The notes: generated by a model from the letters alone, not told the origin. A stretch of 64,000 nucleotides of DNA from Nocardia flavorosea NBRC 108225 (GCF_001613385.1 NZ_BDCG01000027.1:1-64000), one strand, 5' to 3'; counted from the stretch's first letter, positions 9,309 through 18,054 are shown. Translations and numbers: made by a program.

Positions 9309-9321
9309 TAGTTAGATTATT
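9309..9321 (+). promoter_or_regulatory. Candidate operator site d
   Basis: TAGTTAGATTATT, nearly identical to site a, 53 bases before the phosphotransferase start. It probably sets the promoter of the kinase/TetR/SDR/ACAD/SDR operon. Confidence 0.45.
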
Positions 9322-9374
9322 CATTGTAATCAGCGCTACGGGGCCCTGCTATGGGCCCGGAGGAAGGTGGGCCG

Positions 9375-10445
9375 GTGGCAATCACAAGTAGTTCGGGGGC
9401 AGACGAGGACGGGGTAGACCCCGCAGCGCTCGACGATTGGATCGGCGACCGGCTACCCGGGCACGGTGCCGCCTTGGAAGTTGAGCGGATGGGGGCCGGA
9501 ACCGGAATCGCCAACGCCCTCTATTGGCTTCGCCGCGGCGGAAATACCTGGGTACTCCGCCGCCCGCCGGCCGAGACGAACACCCCGGGCGCGTCGGATA
9601 TGACGCGAGAGTGGCGCATCCTGACCGCGCTGGAAGGTACCGCGGTACCGCATCCGCAGCCACTGCTGCTGGGCACCGCAGAAGACGGCCCTTTCGGGGT
9701 GGACTTCGTGATCATGGCCGCGGTCGACGGTTTCACCCCGGTCGGTGTCCTGCCGCCGCCGTATACGGCGCCCGCGGCGCGCACCGAACTCGGATTCGCC
9801 ATGGTCGACGCCGTCGCCGACCTCGGCAGGATCGACTATCGCTCGCGCGGTATCGAGGATCTGGGCAAGCCCGAGGGTTTTCTGGAACGGCAGGTGGCCC
9901 GGTGGAGCCGGCAGGTCGACAGCTACCGGACCCGCGATATTCCGGGCTACGACACGCTCGCCTCCTGGCTGGACGACAACCGGCCGCAGCAGTACGAGGT
10001 CGGCCTGATGCACGGCGATTACAGCCCGTTCAATGTGATGGCCACTCCGCACGACCCCACGCGGTTGGCGGCGGTCGTCGATTGGGACACCGGCACGATC
10101 GGTGACCCGCTGATGGATATCGCGCACCTGTTGGCGCGCTGGACCGAACCCGGCGAGGAACCGGCAATCGGGACCTGGGATATCGGCGAGGGCATCGCCG
10201 AAGAGCGGGCCGGCCTTCCCACCAGGGCCGCGATGGCGCGCCGATACGTCGAGCGGTCGGGCCGGGATCTGACGTATCTGCCCTTCTACCAGGCTCTGGC
10301 CCTGTTCAAGCTGGCGTCGATTCTCGAGGGGCGGGTGGCGCGCGCCGCCCGGAAGGGCACCGCCGCGGACATAGCTGTGTGGTCGGGCATGGTTGATCGC
10401 CTCATCGATCACGGTCATCAGTTCGCACACGGGCGCCGGCAGTGA
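9375..10445 (+). CDS. APH-family phosphotransferase, ACAD10/11 kinase-domain type
   Basis: 356 residues of the aminoglycoside/choline-kinase-like fold. It has the catalytic-loop motif HGDYSPFNVM and the metal-binding DWDTGTIGDPLMD, plus the N-terminal GTGIANALYWL seen in homologues fused to acyl-CoA dehydrogenases in ACAD10/11. I chose GTG at 9375 because GGAGGAAGG lies just upstream; an ATG at 9351 in the same frame has no ribosome-binding site. In the Pseudomonas levulinate pathway such a kinase (LvaA) phosphorylates 4-hydroxyacyl-CoA. The ACAD at 11872 in the same operon is the matching second half. It overlaps the next gene by 4 bases. Confidence 0.85.
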   Translation: MAITSSSGADEDGVDPAALDDWIGDRLPGHGAALEVERMGAGTGIANALYWLRRGGNTWVLRRPPAETNTPGASDMTREWRILTALEGTAVPHPQPLLLGTAEDGPFGVDFVIMAAVDGFTPVGVLPPPYTAPAARTELGFAMVDAVADLGRIDYRSRGIEDLGKPEGFLERQVARWSRQVDSYRTRDIPGYDTLASWLDDNRPQQYEVGLMHGDYSPFNVMATPHDPTRLAAVVDWDTGTIGDPLMDIAHLLARWTEPGEEPAIGTWDIGEGIAEERAGLPTRAAMARRYVERSGRDLTYLPFYQALALFKLASILEGRVARAARKGTAADIAVWSGMVDRLIDHGHQFAHGRRQ

Positions 10446-11056
10446 ACACCGGACCGACCGGGCTGCGGGATCTACGCACACAGGAGATCCGCAAACATCT
10501 GACAGAGGTCGCCCTACGACTGTTCGACGACAACGGATACGACGCGGTCAGCGTCGACAACATCGCTGCGATCGCGGGCGTTTCGCAGCGTACGTTCTTC
10601 CGCTACTTCCAGTCCAAGGACGATCTGGTCCTGCAGTACGAAAGGTCGCTACACGCGCGCCTGCTCGCTGCGCTCGCGCAGCGACCGCCCGAGGAGGGGC
10701 CGGTGACCGCGCTTCGGAGCGCCTACCTCGAAACCGCCACCACAACCGCCGGCCACCGCGCCCGGATACGGCGGCGCGGACAGCTGCTTGCAGCGAGCCC
10801 GGCGTTGCGTTCGCGTGCCAGCGGAGAACGAACGGCGGGGGTCGACGACATCACCGGAGTCCTCGCGTTGCGCCGGTCCGGAACGGATCCCGGCGAGTAC
10901 GAGTGGCAGCTCCGCGTGATCGCCACCGCGCTCTCCGCCGTCGCCGCCGAAGCCTGGACTCGCTGGGTCTTCCACGGCGGCGACACCGACCCGGCCGACC
11001 AGCTGGCGGAAGCATTTTCACTATTGACCTCAGGATGGGATCTGCTCGATGAATGA
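10442..11056 (+). CDS. TetR-family transcriptional regulator
   Basis: 204 residues. The N-terminal DNA-binding domain has a helix-turn-helix at about residues 35-55 (NIAAIAGVSQRTFFRYF), and the C-terminal ligand domain is variable. GTG start overlaps the kinase stop (GTGA), and the end overlaps the SDR start by 8 bases, so it is embedded in the operon and probably autoregulated. It is a candidate for the protein that binds the shared AT-rich sites. The ligand may be an acyl-CoA (inference). Confidence 0.9.
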   Translation: MNTGPTGLRDLRTQEIRKHLTEVALRLFDDNGYDAVSVDNIAAIAGVSQRTFFRYFQSKDDLVLQYERSLHARLLAALAQRPPEEGPVTALRSAYLETATTTAGHRARIRRRGQLLAASPALRSRASGERTAGVDDITGVLALRRSGTDPGEYEWQLRVIATALSAVAAEAWTRWVFHGGDTDPADQLAEAFSLLTSGWDLLDE

Positions 11057-11852
11057 GACCACTCCCCCGGCATCACATCGGTTACGGGGCGCCGGGATCT
11101 TCGACCTGACCGGAAAAGTCGCCGTCGTCACCGGCGGCAGCCGCGGAATCGGACGGGCAATCGCACAAGGGTTCGCCGAGGCCGGAGCGGCGGTCGTGAT
11201 CGCCAGCAGGAAGGCGGCAGCCTGCGAACAAGCCGCCGAGGAAATCCGGTCGGCTACAGGAGTTTCCACCGCCGCCGTGGCCTGTCATGTGGGTCGCTGG
11301 GCGGATTGCGACGCACTGGTGGAGCGCGTGATCGCCGAATTCGGCCACTGCGACATCCTCGTCAACAACGCCGGAATGTCTCCTCGTTACCCCTCGCTCA
11401 CCGAAGTCAGCGAGGAGTACTACGACAAGGTCAGCTCGGTCAACCTCAAAGGGCCTTTCCGGCTCGGCGCTCTCTTCGGGGACCATATGGCCCGTAACGG
11501 CGGCGGCAGCATCATCAATGTGAGCACCATCGGCTCGCTGCGCCCCGGCGCCGACGAACTCGTCTACGCCTGCGCGAAAGCCGGACTCAACGCGCTGACC
11601 ATCGGCCTCGCCGAAGCCTACGGGCCCACAGTGCGCGTCAACGCGATCCTGCCCGGCGGGGTCGCAACCGATATCGCGGCCAACTGGCCCCCCGGAGTGA
11701 TGGAACAGGCGATCGACGGCACTCCGTTGCAGCGAATCGGCCGGCCCGAGGATTTCATCGGCGCCGCTACCTGGCTCGCCGGTGACGCCGCCGCGTTCGT
11801 CACCGGGGAATTGATCCGCGTCGACGGCGGCCGGTACCGCCAGACAAGCTAG
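11049..11852 (+). CDS. SDR family oxidoreductase
   Basis: 267 residues. The cofactor motif TGGSRGIG is at 28-35, NNAG follows at the usual spacing, and the catalytic Ser (NVSTIGS) with Tyr173 and Lys177 (YACAK) are intact. FabG/3-hydroxyacyl-CoA dehydrogenase-like ending (FVTGELIRVDGGRY). It starts inside the end of the TetR gene and sits before an acyl-CoA dehydrogenase, so it probably oxidises a hydroxyacyl-CoA or its precursor alcohol. Confidence 0.9.
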   Translation: MNETTPPASHRLRGAGIFDLTGKVAVVTGGSRGIGRAIAQGFAEAGAAVVIASRKAAACEQAAEEIRSATGVSTAAVACHVGRWADCDALVERVIAEFGHCDILVNNAGMSPRYPSLTEVSEEYYDKVSSVNLKGPFRLGALFGDHMARNGGGSIINVSTIGSLRPGADELVYACAKAGLNALTIGLAEAYGPTVRVNAILPGGVATDIAANWPPGVMEQAIDGTPLQRIGRPEDFIGAATWLAGDAAAFVTGELIRVDGGRYRQTS

Positions 11853-11871
11853 CAGACAGGAACGGAACACG

Positions 11872-13104
11872 ATGATCGACTTCTCTCTGCCCGACGAAAC
11901 TCGGGAACTACGCACCCGGGTCGCGGATTTCATCGACCGCGAGGTGCTCCCCTACGAAGTGCAAGTCGGCACCCGGCCGTTCTCCGAGATCGTCGGCGAA
12001 CTCCAAGCCAAAGCGCGCGCGGCCGGCCTCTGGTGCCCATTCGTCCCGGTCGAATGGGGCGGTATGGGCCTGGGACATCTGGCCAACGCCGTTGTCCAGT
12101 TGGAGGTCGGCCGGACGCACCTCGCGGCATGGGCGATGAACTGTATGGGTCCGCAGGACGCCACGATGCTCACACTGCTCGAACTCGGCACCGACGAACA
12201 GAAGGAGGAGTATCTCCGTCCCCTCATCGAGGGCGAGAAACGCATCTGCTTCGCGATGACCGAGAAAGCCGCCGGCGCGGACGCGACAGGTATGCGAACG
12301 ACCGCCGTGCGCGACGGCGACCACTGGATCATCAACGGCGAGAAGTGGTTCACCAGCGGGGCGAGCAAGTCGGACCTGGTGCTCTTGATGGCCAGAACGG
12401 ACCCGGAAGCACCCCGCCACCGGCAGTTCACCACGTTCCTGGTGGAACTGCCCGCGCCGGGTTTCGAGATCGTGCGCGACATACCGACACTGCACGACCG
12501 GATCGAGCCGAAATGGAACGAAGAATACGTGACCGGCCACGCCGAGATCACCTTGACCGACGTCCGGGTGCCGGCGGCGAATATCATCGGTGAACTCGGC
12601 GGTGGGTTCGCGGCGGGGCAGCACCGATTGGGTTATGGACGAATCCGCCACGGTATGTGGAGCATCGCACGCGCCCAGCAGGCCCTGGATTTGGCGGCGG
12701 AACGAGCGCTGTCCCGCACGACCTTCGGGAAGCCACTGAGCGACCGTCAGGGGGTGCAGTGGATGCTCGCGGATTGCGCCCGCGACCTCTATATCGCGCG
12801 GCTGATGGTCCTGCACATCGCCTATCGCATGGAGCACGGACTCGATATCGCCCAGGAGAACTCGATCGCCAAGAATTTTGTGGCCGATATGCTCAGCAAA
12901 GTCGTGGATACCGCGCTGCAGATCCACGGCTCGCTGGGCTACACCATGGATACTCCGCTCGCCGCCTGGTATGCGGAAGCGCGAATGCAACATCTGGTCG
13001 ACGGTCCCGATGAAGTCCACCGCTGGCGCATCGGCAAGAACGTGCTGTCGGCATACGAGAAGTACGGGTCGACCGCACCCGCCGCCGGCGGCAGTCTGCT
13101 CTGA
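11872..13104 (+). CDS. Acyl-CoA dehydrogenase, ACAD10/11-like
   Basis: 410 residues with the FAD/acyl-CoA fold: CFAMTEKAAGAD in the middle domain, WFTSGA, and the C-terminal VDGPDEVH. That last motif, with Asp in place of the usual catalytic Glu loop, is typical of the ACAD10/11 group. These enzymes act on 4-phosphorylated acyl-CoA made by the APH-type kinase, giving an enoyl-CoA and phosphate. Sharing an operon with such a kinase (9375-10445) strongly supports that role. 19 bases separate it from the upstream SDR. Confidence 0.9.
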   Translation: MIDFSLPDETRELRTRVADFIDREVLPYEVQVGTRPFSEIVGELQAKARAAGLWCPFVPVEWGGMGLGHLANAVVQLEVGRTHLAAWAMNCMGPQDATMLTLLELGTDEQKEEYLRPLIEGEKRICFAMTEKAAGADATGMRTTAVRDGDHWIINGEKWFTSGASKSDLVLLMARTDPEAPRHRQFTTFLVELPAPGFEIVRDIPTLHDRIEPKWNEEYVTGHAEITLTDVRVPAANIIGELGGGFAAGQHRLGYGRIRHGMWSIARAQQALDLAAERALSRTTFGKPLSDRQGVQWMLADCARDLYIARLMVLHIAYRMEHGLDIAQENSIAKNFVADMLSKVVDTALQIHGSLGYTMDTPLAAWYAEARMQHLVDGPDEVHRWRIGKNVLSAYEKYGSTAPAAGGSLL

Positions 13105-13186
13105 CCACGGCGCCGTTCACCGGCAACCGCACACATATACGTTCCGGCGCCCCTGTATGCGCCGGCTGTCAGCAAAGGAGACGGTC

Positions 13187-13927
13187 ATGGGAGACCGGCT
13201 ACAAGGAAAATCCGCCATCGTCACCGGCGCCGGTTCGGGCATCGGACGAGCGATCGCGACCCGTTTCGCCGCGGAGGGCGCCCAGGTCATCGCGGCGGAT
13301 GTCACGGACGCAGTGGACGATCTCGCCGCCGGAACGGATGCCATCCACGCGTTCCGATGCGACGTCGGCGAGGAATCGGAGGTGCGCCGCCTCGAATCCG
13401 AAGCCCGCCGCCGTTTCGGTGGACTCGATATCCTCGCCAACAACGCGGGTATCGGCGGCGGCTCCGGAGTTCTGCTGCACGAGTATCCGATCGAGGAGTT
13501 CGACCGGGTACACCGGGTCAATGTCCGCGGCGCATTCCTGGTCTTACAGGCCGGAATCAGGCTGATGCTCGAAAGCGGCGGCGGGTCGGTGGTCAACACC
13601 GCCTCGACCGGCGGATTCCGCGCCACGCCCGGCTCCTCCGGTTACATCGTGTCCAAGGGCGGCATGGTGATGATGACCCGGCAGGCCGGCTTCGAATACG
13701 CGGACAAGGGCATCCGGGTCAATGCGGTCGCGCCGGGCACCATCCGCACGCCGATCCTGGACCATGTCCCCGCCGAAACTGTTCGGCGACTCGAATCCCG
13801 CGCTCCGGAAGGACGACTGGGAACGCCCGAGGAGGTTGCCAACCTGGCGCTGTTCCTCGCGTCCGACGAATCCACCCACATCATCGGACAGTGCTATCTC
13901 ATCGACGGCGGCCGCACCGCCGGTTGA
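13187..13927 (+). CDS. SDR family oxidoreductase
   Basis: 246 residues. Cofactor motif TGAGSGIG near residue 13, NNAG, TAST, and the catalytic Tyr153/Lys157 (YIVSK). The ATG at 13187 has AAAGGAG 6 bases upstream; the reading frame is open further back but without a usable start signal. Last gene of the kinase/ACAD operon, followed by a perfect hairpin. Likely a hydroxyacyl-CoA or secondary-alcohol dehydrogenase. Confidence 0.9.
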   Translation: MGDRLQGKSAIVTGAGSGIGRAIATRFAAEGAQVIAADVTDAVDDLAAGTDAIHAFRCDVGEESEVRRLESEARRRFGGLDILANNAGIGGGSGVLLHEYPIEEFDRVHRVNVRGAFLVLQAGIRLMLESGGGSVVNTASTGGFRATPGSSGYIVSKGGMVMMTRQAGFEYADKGIRVNAVAPGTIRTPILDHVPAETVRRLESRAPEGRLGTPEEVANLALFLASDESTHIIGQCYLIDGGRTAG

Positions 13928-13972
13928 AAAGGCGGCGCCTCACGCCGTTGTGAAACAACTGAATTCTTACCG

Positions 13973-14013
13973 AACTCGGCCCTACCGAATCCTCTATTCG
14001 GTAGGGCCGAGTT
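13973..14013. terminator. Bidirectional terminator hairpin
   Basis: A perfect 18-bp stem (13973-13990 with 13996-14013), 5-base loop, then GTGTTTC. It sits between convergent genes (SDR on plus, lipoyl protein on minus) and can serve both. Confidence 0.85.
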
Positions 14014-14066
14014 GTGTTTCCCCACAGATTCTACGCGGTCACCACATCATGGCCGCGCTGCTGCCA

Positions 14067-14300
14067 TCAATTCTTCAGTTCGGCGACAATTTCGCCCACC
14101 GCATAGGTTTGCCCCTCGACCGCAATGAGTGTGATGACTCCACCGAGCGGAGAGGTGACTTCGTTCTGAACCTTGTCGGTCTCGATGGTGTAGAGCACCT
14201 GGCCCGCCTCGACCGTGTCACCGTCAGCGACGTGCCATTCGGCGATCGTCCCCTCCTGCATGGACATTCCCAGCTTGGGGATCTTGATTCGCGAGATCAT
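14067..14300 (-). CDS. Free-standing lipoyl/biotinyl-attachment domain protein
   Basis: 77 residues forming one complete lipoyl domain: IPKLGMSMQEGTI at the N-terminus, the lipoylation site ETDKVQNEV (Lys ~42) and a closing Gly-rich strand. This resembles the N-terminal domain of a 2-oxoacid dehydrogenase E2, with no linker, E1/E3-binding domain or catalytic domain. SD AAGGAAG precedes ATG. The only E1 genes in the window are at 36490-38441, 22 kb away. It may be a swinging-arm donor for that E1, or an acyl carrier for another enzyme. Confidence 0.85.
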   Translation of the reverse strand: MISRIKIPKLGMSMQEGTIAEWHVADGDTVEAGQVLYTIETDKVQNEVTSPLGGVITLIAVEGQTYAVGEIVAELKN

Positions 14301-14402
14301 TCGATATCACTTCCTTCAGTCGTCGATGAAACGGATATGTGTTTTCCCGGAATCTGAAAAGGTTCGGGCAGCGGTGTGCGGGGGCAGCATTTCACCGGAC
14401 TG

Positions 14403-15971
14403 TTACACACCCTTCGGCTGGGGCTCGCCGTCGTCGATCCGCTCGCCGACGCCGGTCTCACCCGGAACCTGCTCGGGCACTGTCGTTTCCGTCGGCATCG
14501 ATGCTTCGCCGGACCCGTTCGGTCGCCAGCGGTCGGCGGCGACAACCATGACCAGGCCGATCGCGGATCCGGCGATGCCGACGACGACGGCGGTGGTCAA
14601 ACCCGTCTGGGACATGAACGATTGCGATCCGAAGCCGAGGGTTCCGATCGCGAGCACGACACCGATCAGCGCGGTGCCGACGGCCTGGAACGTACTGCGC
14701 GTCACCAGCTGCATCCCGGTCGCGGCGCTGGTGTCGACCTCCGGGACACATTCGATGATCATCATCGGCAGCGCGGCCATCGTGAGCGCGACGCCACCTG
14801 CGGACAGTACGACCATGTTGATGACGAAGGCGACCGGTGACTGATGGGTGAACAGCACACTGAAATAACCGACGATTCCCGTACCGAAGCCGAGCATCGC
14901 CACCGGGGTGGCACCGAGACTGTGGGCGAGACGAGCAGTCACGGGAGACAGGGTGAAACCGACCACCGCACCGAGAACACTCGGAATCGCGGCCTGGGTA
15001 GCGGAGAAGCCGAGCCCCACAGGCAAGTCCACGATCGATCCGTCCGGCGATGTGATGGATTCCGGGGTGCGCATAACGGCCTTGTTGAAGACCCCCAGCA
15101 TGCCGAGCAGCACCGCGCCCGACATAGCCGTGGCAAGCATCGTCAGGGAGAATTTCGCGTCGCGGAAGCGGCGGATGTCGACGATCGGATCGCCGAAATT
15201 CAGCTCCCATCGTGCCCAGAGAAGCAGGATCACGGCGCCGACCGCGGCGAAGATCAACGTGCGGGGCGCGCCGAGCCCCCAATCGCCGGCCTTCGTCACG
15301 GCGTAGAGGAGTGGCCAGATTCCCAGACTGAACAGGACCATGCCGACGTAATCGATCCTGCCGCCCGCTTTCACCACCGTGGAATCTTTCGGGATCATGA
15401 AAACCGTTGTGATACCGGCGGCAACCGACAGCACCGCACACACATAGAACATGAGGTGCCAGGTGAAGTGGTCGATGATGACCCCGGCGATGAGGATGCC
15501 GCCGGCGCCCGCACCCGACGCGGTGATACCGAGCAGCGTGATCGCCAGCGGTACCCGCGCGGAAGGCAGTGCGCTTCTGGCGATACCGAAGGTCAGTGGG
15601 AGGATGGACGCGGACACGCCCTGGATAGCGCGGCCGACGATGACGACCTCCACAGAGGGCGCCAGCGCACTGACCAACGTGCCGATTGTGGAGATGATGA
15701 GCACCGCGATCAGTACTCGTTTCCGGCCGAACTGGTCACCGAGACGGCCGCACACCCCCACCGAGGCGGCCGCGATAAGCGTGTAGGCGGTCATGATCCA
15801 GCTCAGCTGGGCGATATCGGTACCGAAGAACGGATCGTTGGAGTACAGCAACTGCAGTGCCATACCGCTTTCGAACGCGCCTACCAACTCGGCGAAGACC
15901 AAGCCCGTGACTATCCATGGGACCGATCTGACTTTCCGGATATCCATTCCGTTGCCGAGAATGCGTTTCAT
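14403..15971 (-). CDS. MFS drug/metabolite exporter, DHA2 (14-TMS) type
   Basis: 522 residues with about 14 hydrophobic helices. The loop 2-3 motif GRLGDQFGRKR is intact, and the helix-5 region contains GVSASILPL and GAGAGGILIAGVI, typical of EmrB/QacA-type proton antiporters. The start MKRILGN at 15971 has AAGGGAA upstream; the frame runs open for 35 further codons without a ribosome-binding site. It is followed by the lipoyl-domain gene on the same strand. It could export a toxic intermediate or import an acid; DHA2 members are usually exporters. Confidence 0.88.
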   Translation of the reverse strand: MKRILGNGMDIRKVRSVPWIVTGLVFAELVGAFESGMALQLLYSNDPFFGTDIAQLSWIMTAYTLIAAASVGVCGRLGDQFGRKRVLIAVLIISTIGTLVSALAPSVEVVIVGRAIQGVSASILPLTFGIARSALPSARVPLAITLLGITASGAGAGGILIAGVIIDHFTWHLMFYVCAVLSVAAGITTVFMIPKDSTVVKAGGRIDYVGMVLFSLGIWPLLYAVTKAGDWGLGAPRTLIFAAVGAVILLLWARWELNFGDPIVDIRRFRDAKFSLTMLATAMSGAVLLGMLGVFNKAVMRTPESITSPDGSIVDLPVGLGFSATQAAIPSVLGAVVGFTLSPVTARLAHSLGATPVAMLGFGTGIVGYFSVLFTHQSPVAFVINMVVLSAGGVALTMAALPMMIIECVPEVDTSAATGMQLVTRSTFQAVGTALIGVVLAIGTLGFGSQSFMSQTGLTTAVVVGIAGSAIGLVMVVAADRWRPNGSGEASMPTETTVPEQVPGETGVGERIDDGEPQPKGV

Positions 15972-16435
15972 GGAATGATTCCCTTCTTGGAACGCGGCAC
16001 CGGTCGAGGTGACGCATCGAGCCCCCGGCGTTGTTGCGCGTCGCACGAACGGGCGATGCGGGATTGCCGGGGCCACCGCTCGACCGCTGCCGCGAGAGGA
16101 CAGACCTCGTCCGTGTCAGTGACGGACGCGGGCCGGATCCGGCGGGACTTCGGGTAAAGACCGGCAGAAGATCGAGTTCCTCCTCATTCCCGACCAGGCT
16201 GTGACCCCATCGCACAGGCAGGCGAGGGGCCGGAATCCGCTGCCGGCGGCTCGAACGGCGCCGGTACATCGTCCGACCCGAACACGGGCGAACACGGTGC
16301 GTCCGCCGCCGAGGCTCGACGGCTGGCCGGCGGCAACAACAGGCCGAAAGCATCGTGGTTATGATGCCGATCACATCGGCCTTGATATAGTAAAATGAAT
16401 TAGATCACTGGGTCAAGGCTTCGGGGTTATCGTGA
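15972..16435. other. 464-base intergenic region upstream of the DHA2 transporter
   Basis: No gene with a plausible start and composition. The reading frames crossing it are Arg/Pro-rich shadows. The only marked feature is the AT-rich island with site e at its far end, next to the stop of the SDR at 16436. It may be the transporter promoter with a long 5' leader. Confidence 0.5.
16388..16400 (+). promoter_or_regulatory. Candidate operator site e
   Basis: TAGTAAAATGAAT in the island ATATAGTAAAATGAATTAGA. It is 417 bases from the DHA2 transporter start, unusually far for this motif set. Confidence 0.3.
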
Positions 16436-17242
16436 TCACTGCTGAGTGAGCCTGCCGAACATTCCCAGCCCCGTCGCCATGGTGGTACCGGCATCGACGG
16501 GCAATATCGCACCGGTGATCCACCGCGATTCCGGACCGGCGAGGAACAGTGCGGCCCACGCGAGATCCCATGCGGTGCCTTCGGTGCCGAGCAGATTCGC
16601 CCGGCGGCGGGTCTCCCGCGCCCCGGCGCCACCCTGGCTGCCTATGGGAGTGTTCAGATGCCCCGGAACCAGGCAGTTGACCCTGATCCCGTCCGGCCCC
16701 CAGCGATAGGCATGATCGGTGGTCAGCGCGAGTACCGCGCCTTTACTGGCCGCGTAGGCTCCCGCTCCGAACCCACGGATCGCCGCGATCGAGGAAACAT
16801 TGACGACCGACGCGGCCGGACTGCGTACCAGGTGCGGATGCGCCGCCTCGCTGACGAGCATGGCGCCCTTCGCGTTCACCGCGAACACCTGGTCCCATTC
16901 GCCGGTGGTGACACCGGTGTTGTTGACGACTACATCGAGTCGCCCTGCTGCGGCAACGAATTTCTCCACCGCCGCCCGCACCGACTCCTGATCGGCGATA
17001 TCGGCCGTCAACGCGATCCCGGTACCACCCTGCCGCTCGATCAGGTGGCAGGTGGCGGCCGCGCGCTCGGGTGATACATCCAGCACACCGGTTACGGCAC
17101 CCTGAGCCGCGAACAGCACCGCCGTCGCGGCCCCGGTGCCGAGAAACTCTCCTGAACTCCCCGCCCCCGAAACCAGCGCACCCAGGCCCCGCAGCCGGGT
17201 TCCGTGACCGTCGAGGTGACCGCCCGCCCCGCTCGCCGTCAC
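16436..17242 (-). CDS. SDR family oxidoreductase with altered cofactor loop
   Basis: 268 residues from the GTG at 17242. The cofactor motif is stretched (SGAGSSGEFLGTGAAT, three residues longer than TGxxxGxG). NNTG, NVSSIAA and the catalytic YAASK are intact. There is no good ribosome-binding site for the GTG. Instead a 20-codon ORF with a perfect AGGAGG ends in a GTGA overlap with this start, so translation is probably coupled. The frame is open upstream to 17410 but that stretch is Arg-rich and unlike an SDR. Substrate unknown. Confidence 0.82.
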   Translation of the reverse strand: MTASGAGGHLDGHGTRLRGLGALVSGAGSSGEFLGTGAATAVLFAAQGAVTGVLDVSPERAAATCHLIERQGGTGIALTADIADQESVRAAVEKFVAAAGRLDVVVNNTGVTTGEWDQVFAVNAKGAMLVSEAAHPHLVRSPAASVVNVSSIAAIRGFGAGAYAASKGAVLALTTDHAYRWGPDGIRVNCLVPGHLNTPIGSQGGAGARETRRRANLLGTEGTAWDLAWAALFLAGPESRWITGAILPVDAGTTMATGLGMFGRLTQQ

Positions 17243-17301
17243 TTCCCCGCCCCCGCGCCACTCGGGCCCACCATCCCTACACGCCCGGTCGAATCGCTCA
17301 T
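17239..17301 (-). CDS. 20-residue leader ORF coupled to the SDR
   Basis: ATG at 17301 preceded by AGGAGG at optimal spacing. It encodes MSDSTGRVGMVGPSGAGAGK and stops in a 4-base GTGA overlap with the SDR start. It has the strongest ribosome-binding site nearby while the SDR has none. It could be a true leader peptide for translational coupling. The alternative is a frameshift in the read or gene that splits a longer N-terminus. Confidence 0.45.
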   Translation of the reverse strand: MSDSTGRVGMVGPSGAGAGK

Positions 17302-17427
17302 CGGTGCCTCCTATGTCACGGCACGGCCGGGCACCGACAGGTCGGGATCGCTGCGAATCACACCCCGCGCACACGACCGACCGATCGGCGGCACCCTGAC
17401 CGCGGTTCAATCAACACCACATACTCT

Positions 17428-17446
17428 AAAATAGTTTAACTATTTT
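17428..17446. promoter_or_regulatory. Candidate operator site f, perfect palindrome
   Basis: AAAATAGTT-T-AACTATTTT, a perfect 9+1+9 palindrome, about 127 bases before the leader/SDR start. It is the most symmetrical member of the shared motif set and may show the full dyad recognised by the regulator. Confidence 0.5.
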
Positions 17447-17533
17447 GAGGTCGATTTCGCTGAACCGCCATTCCGGCGTGGGCCCCGCACGCTCCGGTGC
17501 CCGGCACACCGGTGCACGTCGAGACCGTTGTCC

Positions 17534-17932
17534 TCATGCTCGGCGGCGCAACCCCGCAGCGACAGCCTCTCCGCAGGGCCGGGCGTCGGCGAATGCGCCG
17601 CGCTCGACTCCCTCCGCCCGGCTGTACACCAGCCGCAATGTGCCGGGACGTTCCGCGGTGAGCGGACAGCGGTCGATATCCACCGCCGCTCGGACCAGCG
17701 CGTGCGGCTCCTCCGGTGCCAGTACGTCCACCCCGGGCAACGTCCCCAGCTCCTGCAATGCCCGCCGGGCCTCGGCCGGGTACACCTCGAGCCACTCCGC
17801 CAGCTCGTCCAGGGAGAGTTCCAGGTCCAGGAGATCCCAGTCGAGCATCAGGTTCACGATCGCGATCACCGATGCCGAGTGCTCGTCGGTCCGGACGGAC
17901 GATTCCTGGGCAGAGACGTCGTTCATCATCAT
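17534..17932 (-). CDS. Small winged-helix-like protein of unknown function
   Basis: 132 residues starting with three Met codons, after AGAGGAA. The acidic segment SVIAIVNLMLDWDLLDLELS is followed by LDELAEWLEVYPAEARRAL, which reads like a helix-turn-helix of a winged-helix domain, then a beta-rich tail. Its composition (acidic, balanced) contrasts with the Arg-rich shadow frames, supporting a real gene. It lies downstream of the acyl-CoA dehydrogenase/hotdog pair on the same strand. I do not recognise the family; a small transcriptional regulator is my best guess. Confidence 0.6.
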   Translation of the reverse strand: MMMNDVSAQESSVRTDEHSASVIAIVNLMLDWDLLDLELSLDELAEWLEVYPAEARRALQELGTLPGVDVLAPEEPHALVRAAVDIDRCPLTAERPGTLRLVYSRAEGVERGAFADARPCGEAVAAGLRRRA

Positions 17933-18054
17933 TGATTCCTCTCGCAGACCATGATCCCGGTCACAGCACCACCGTGCCCGAAGGATCGCCGGCGCGACCC
18001 CGTGAAAACACCTGGATGCACTACGTGGTCCGCGTGGGCGGTGACCGGACCGGG

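Noticed and set aside
14844..16157. 437-codon plus-strand frame opposite the DHA2 transporter
   Set aside because: His/Arg/Asp-rich with no recognisable domain; the minus strand encodes a well-formed 14-helix transporter.
15736..16374. Minus-strand frame upstream of the DHA2 transporter, considered as a gene filling the 464-base gap
   Set aside because: Arg-rich, no ribosome-binding site, and most of its 3' part overlaps the transporter in another frame.
17239..17301. Frameshift joining the leader ORF to the SDR as one longer N-terminus
   Set aside because: The SDR from GTG 17242 already has about 30 residues before its cofactor motif, more than usual, so the extra sequence is not needed. 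A sequencing error cannot be ruled out.
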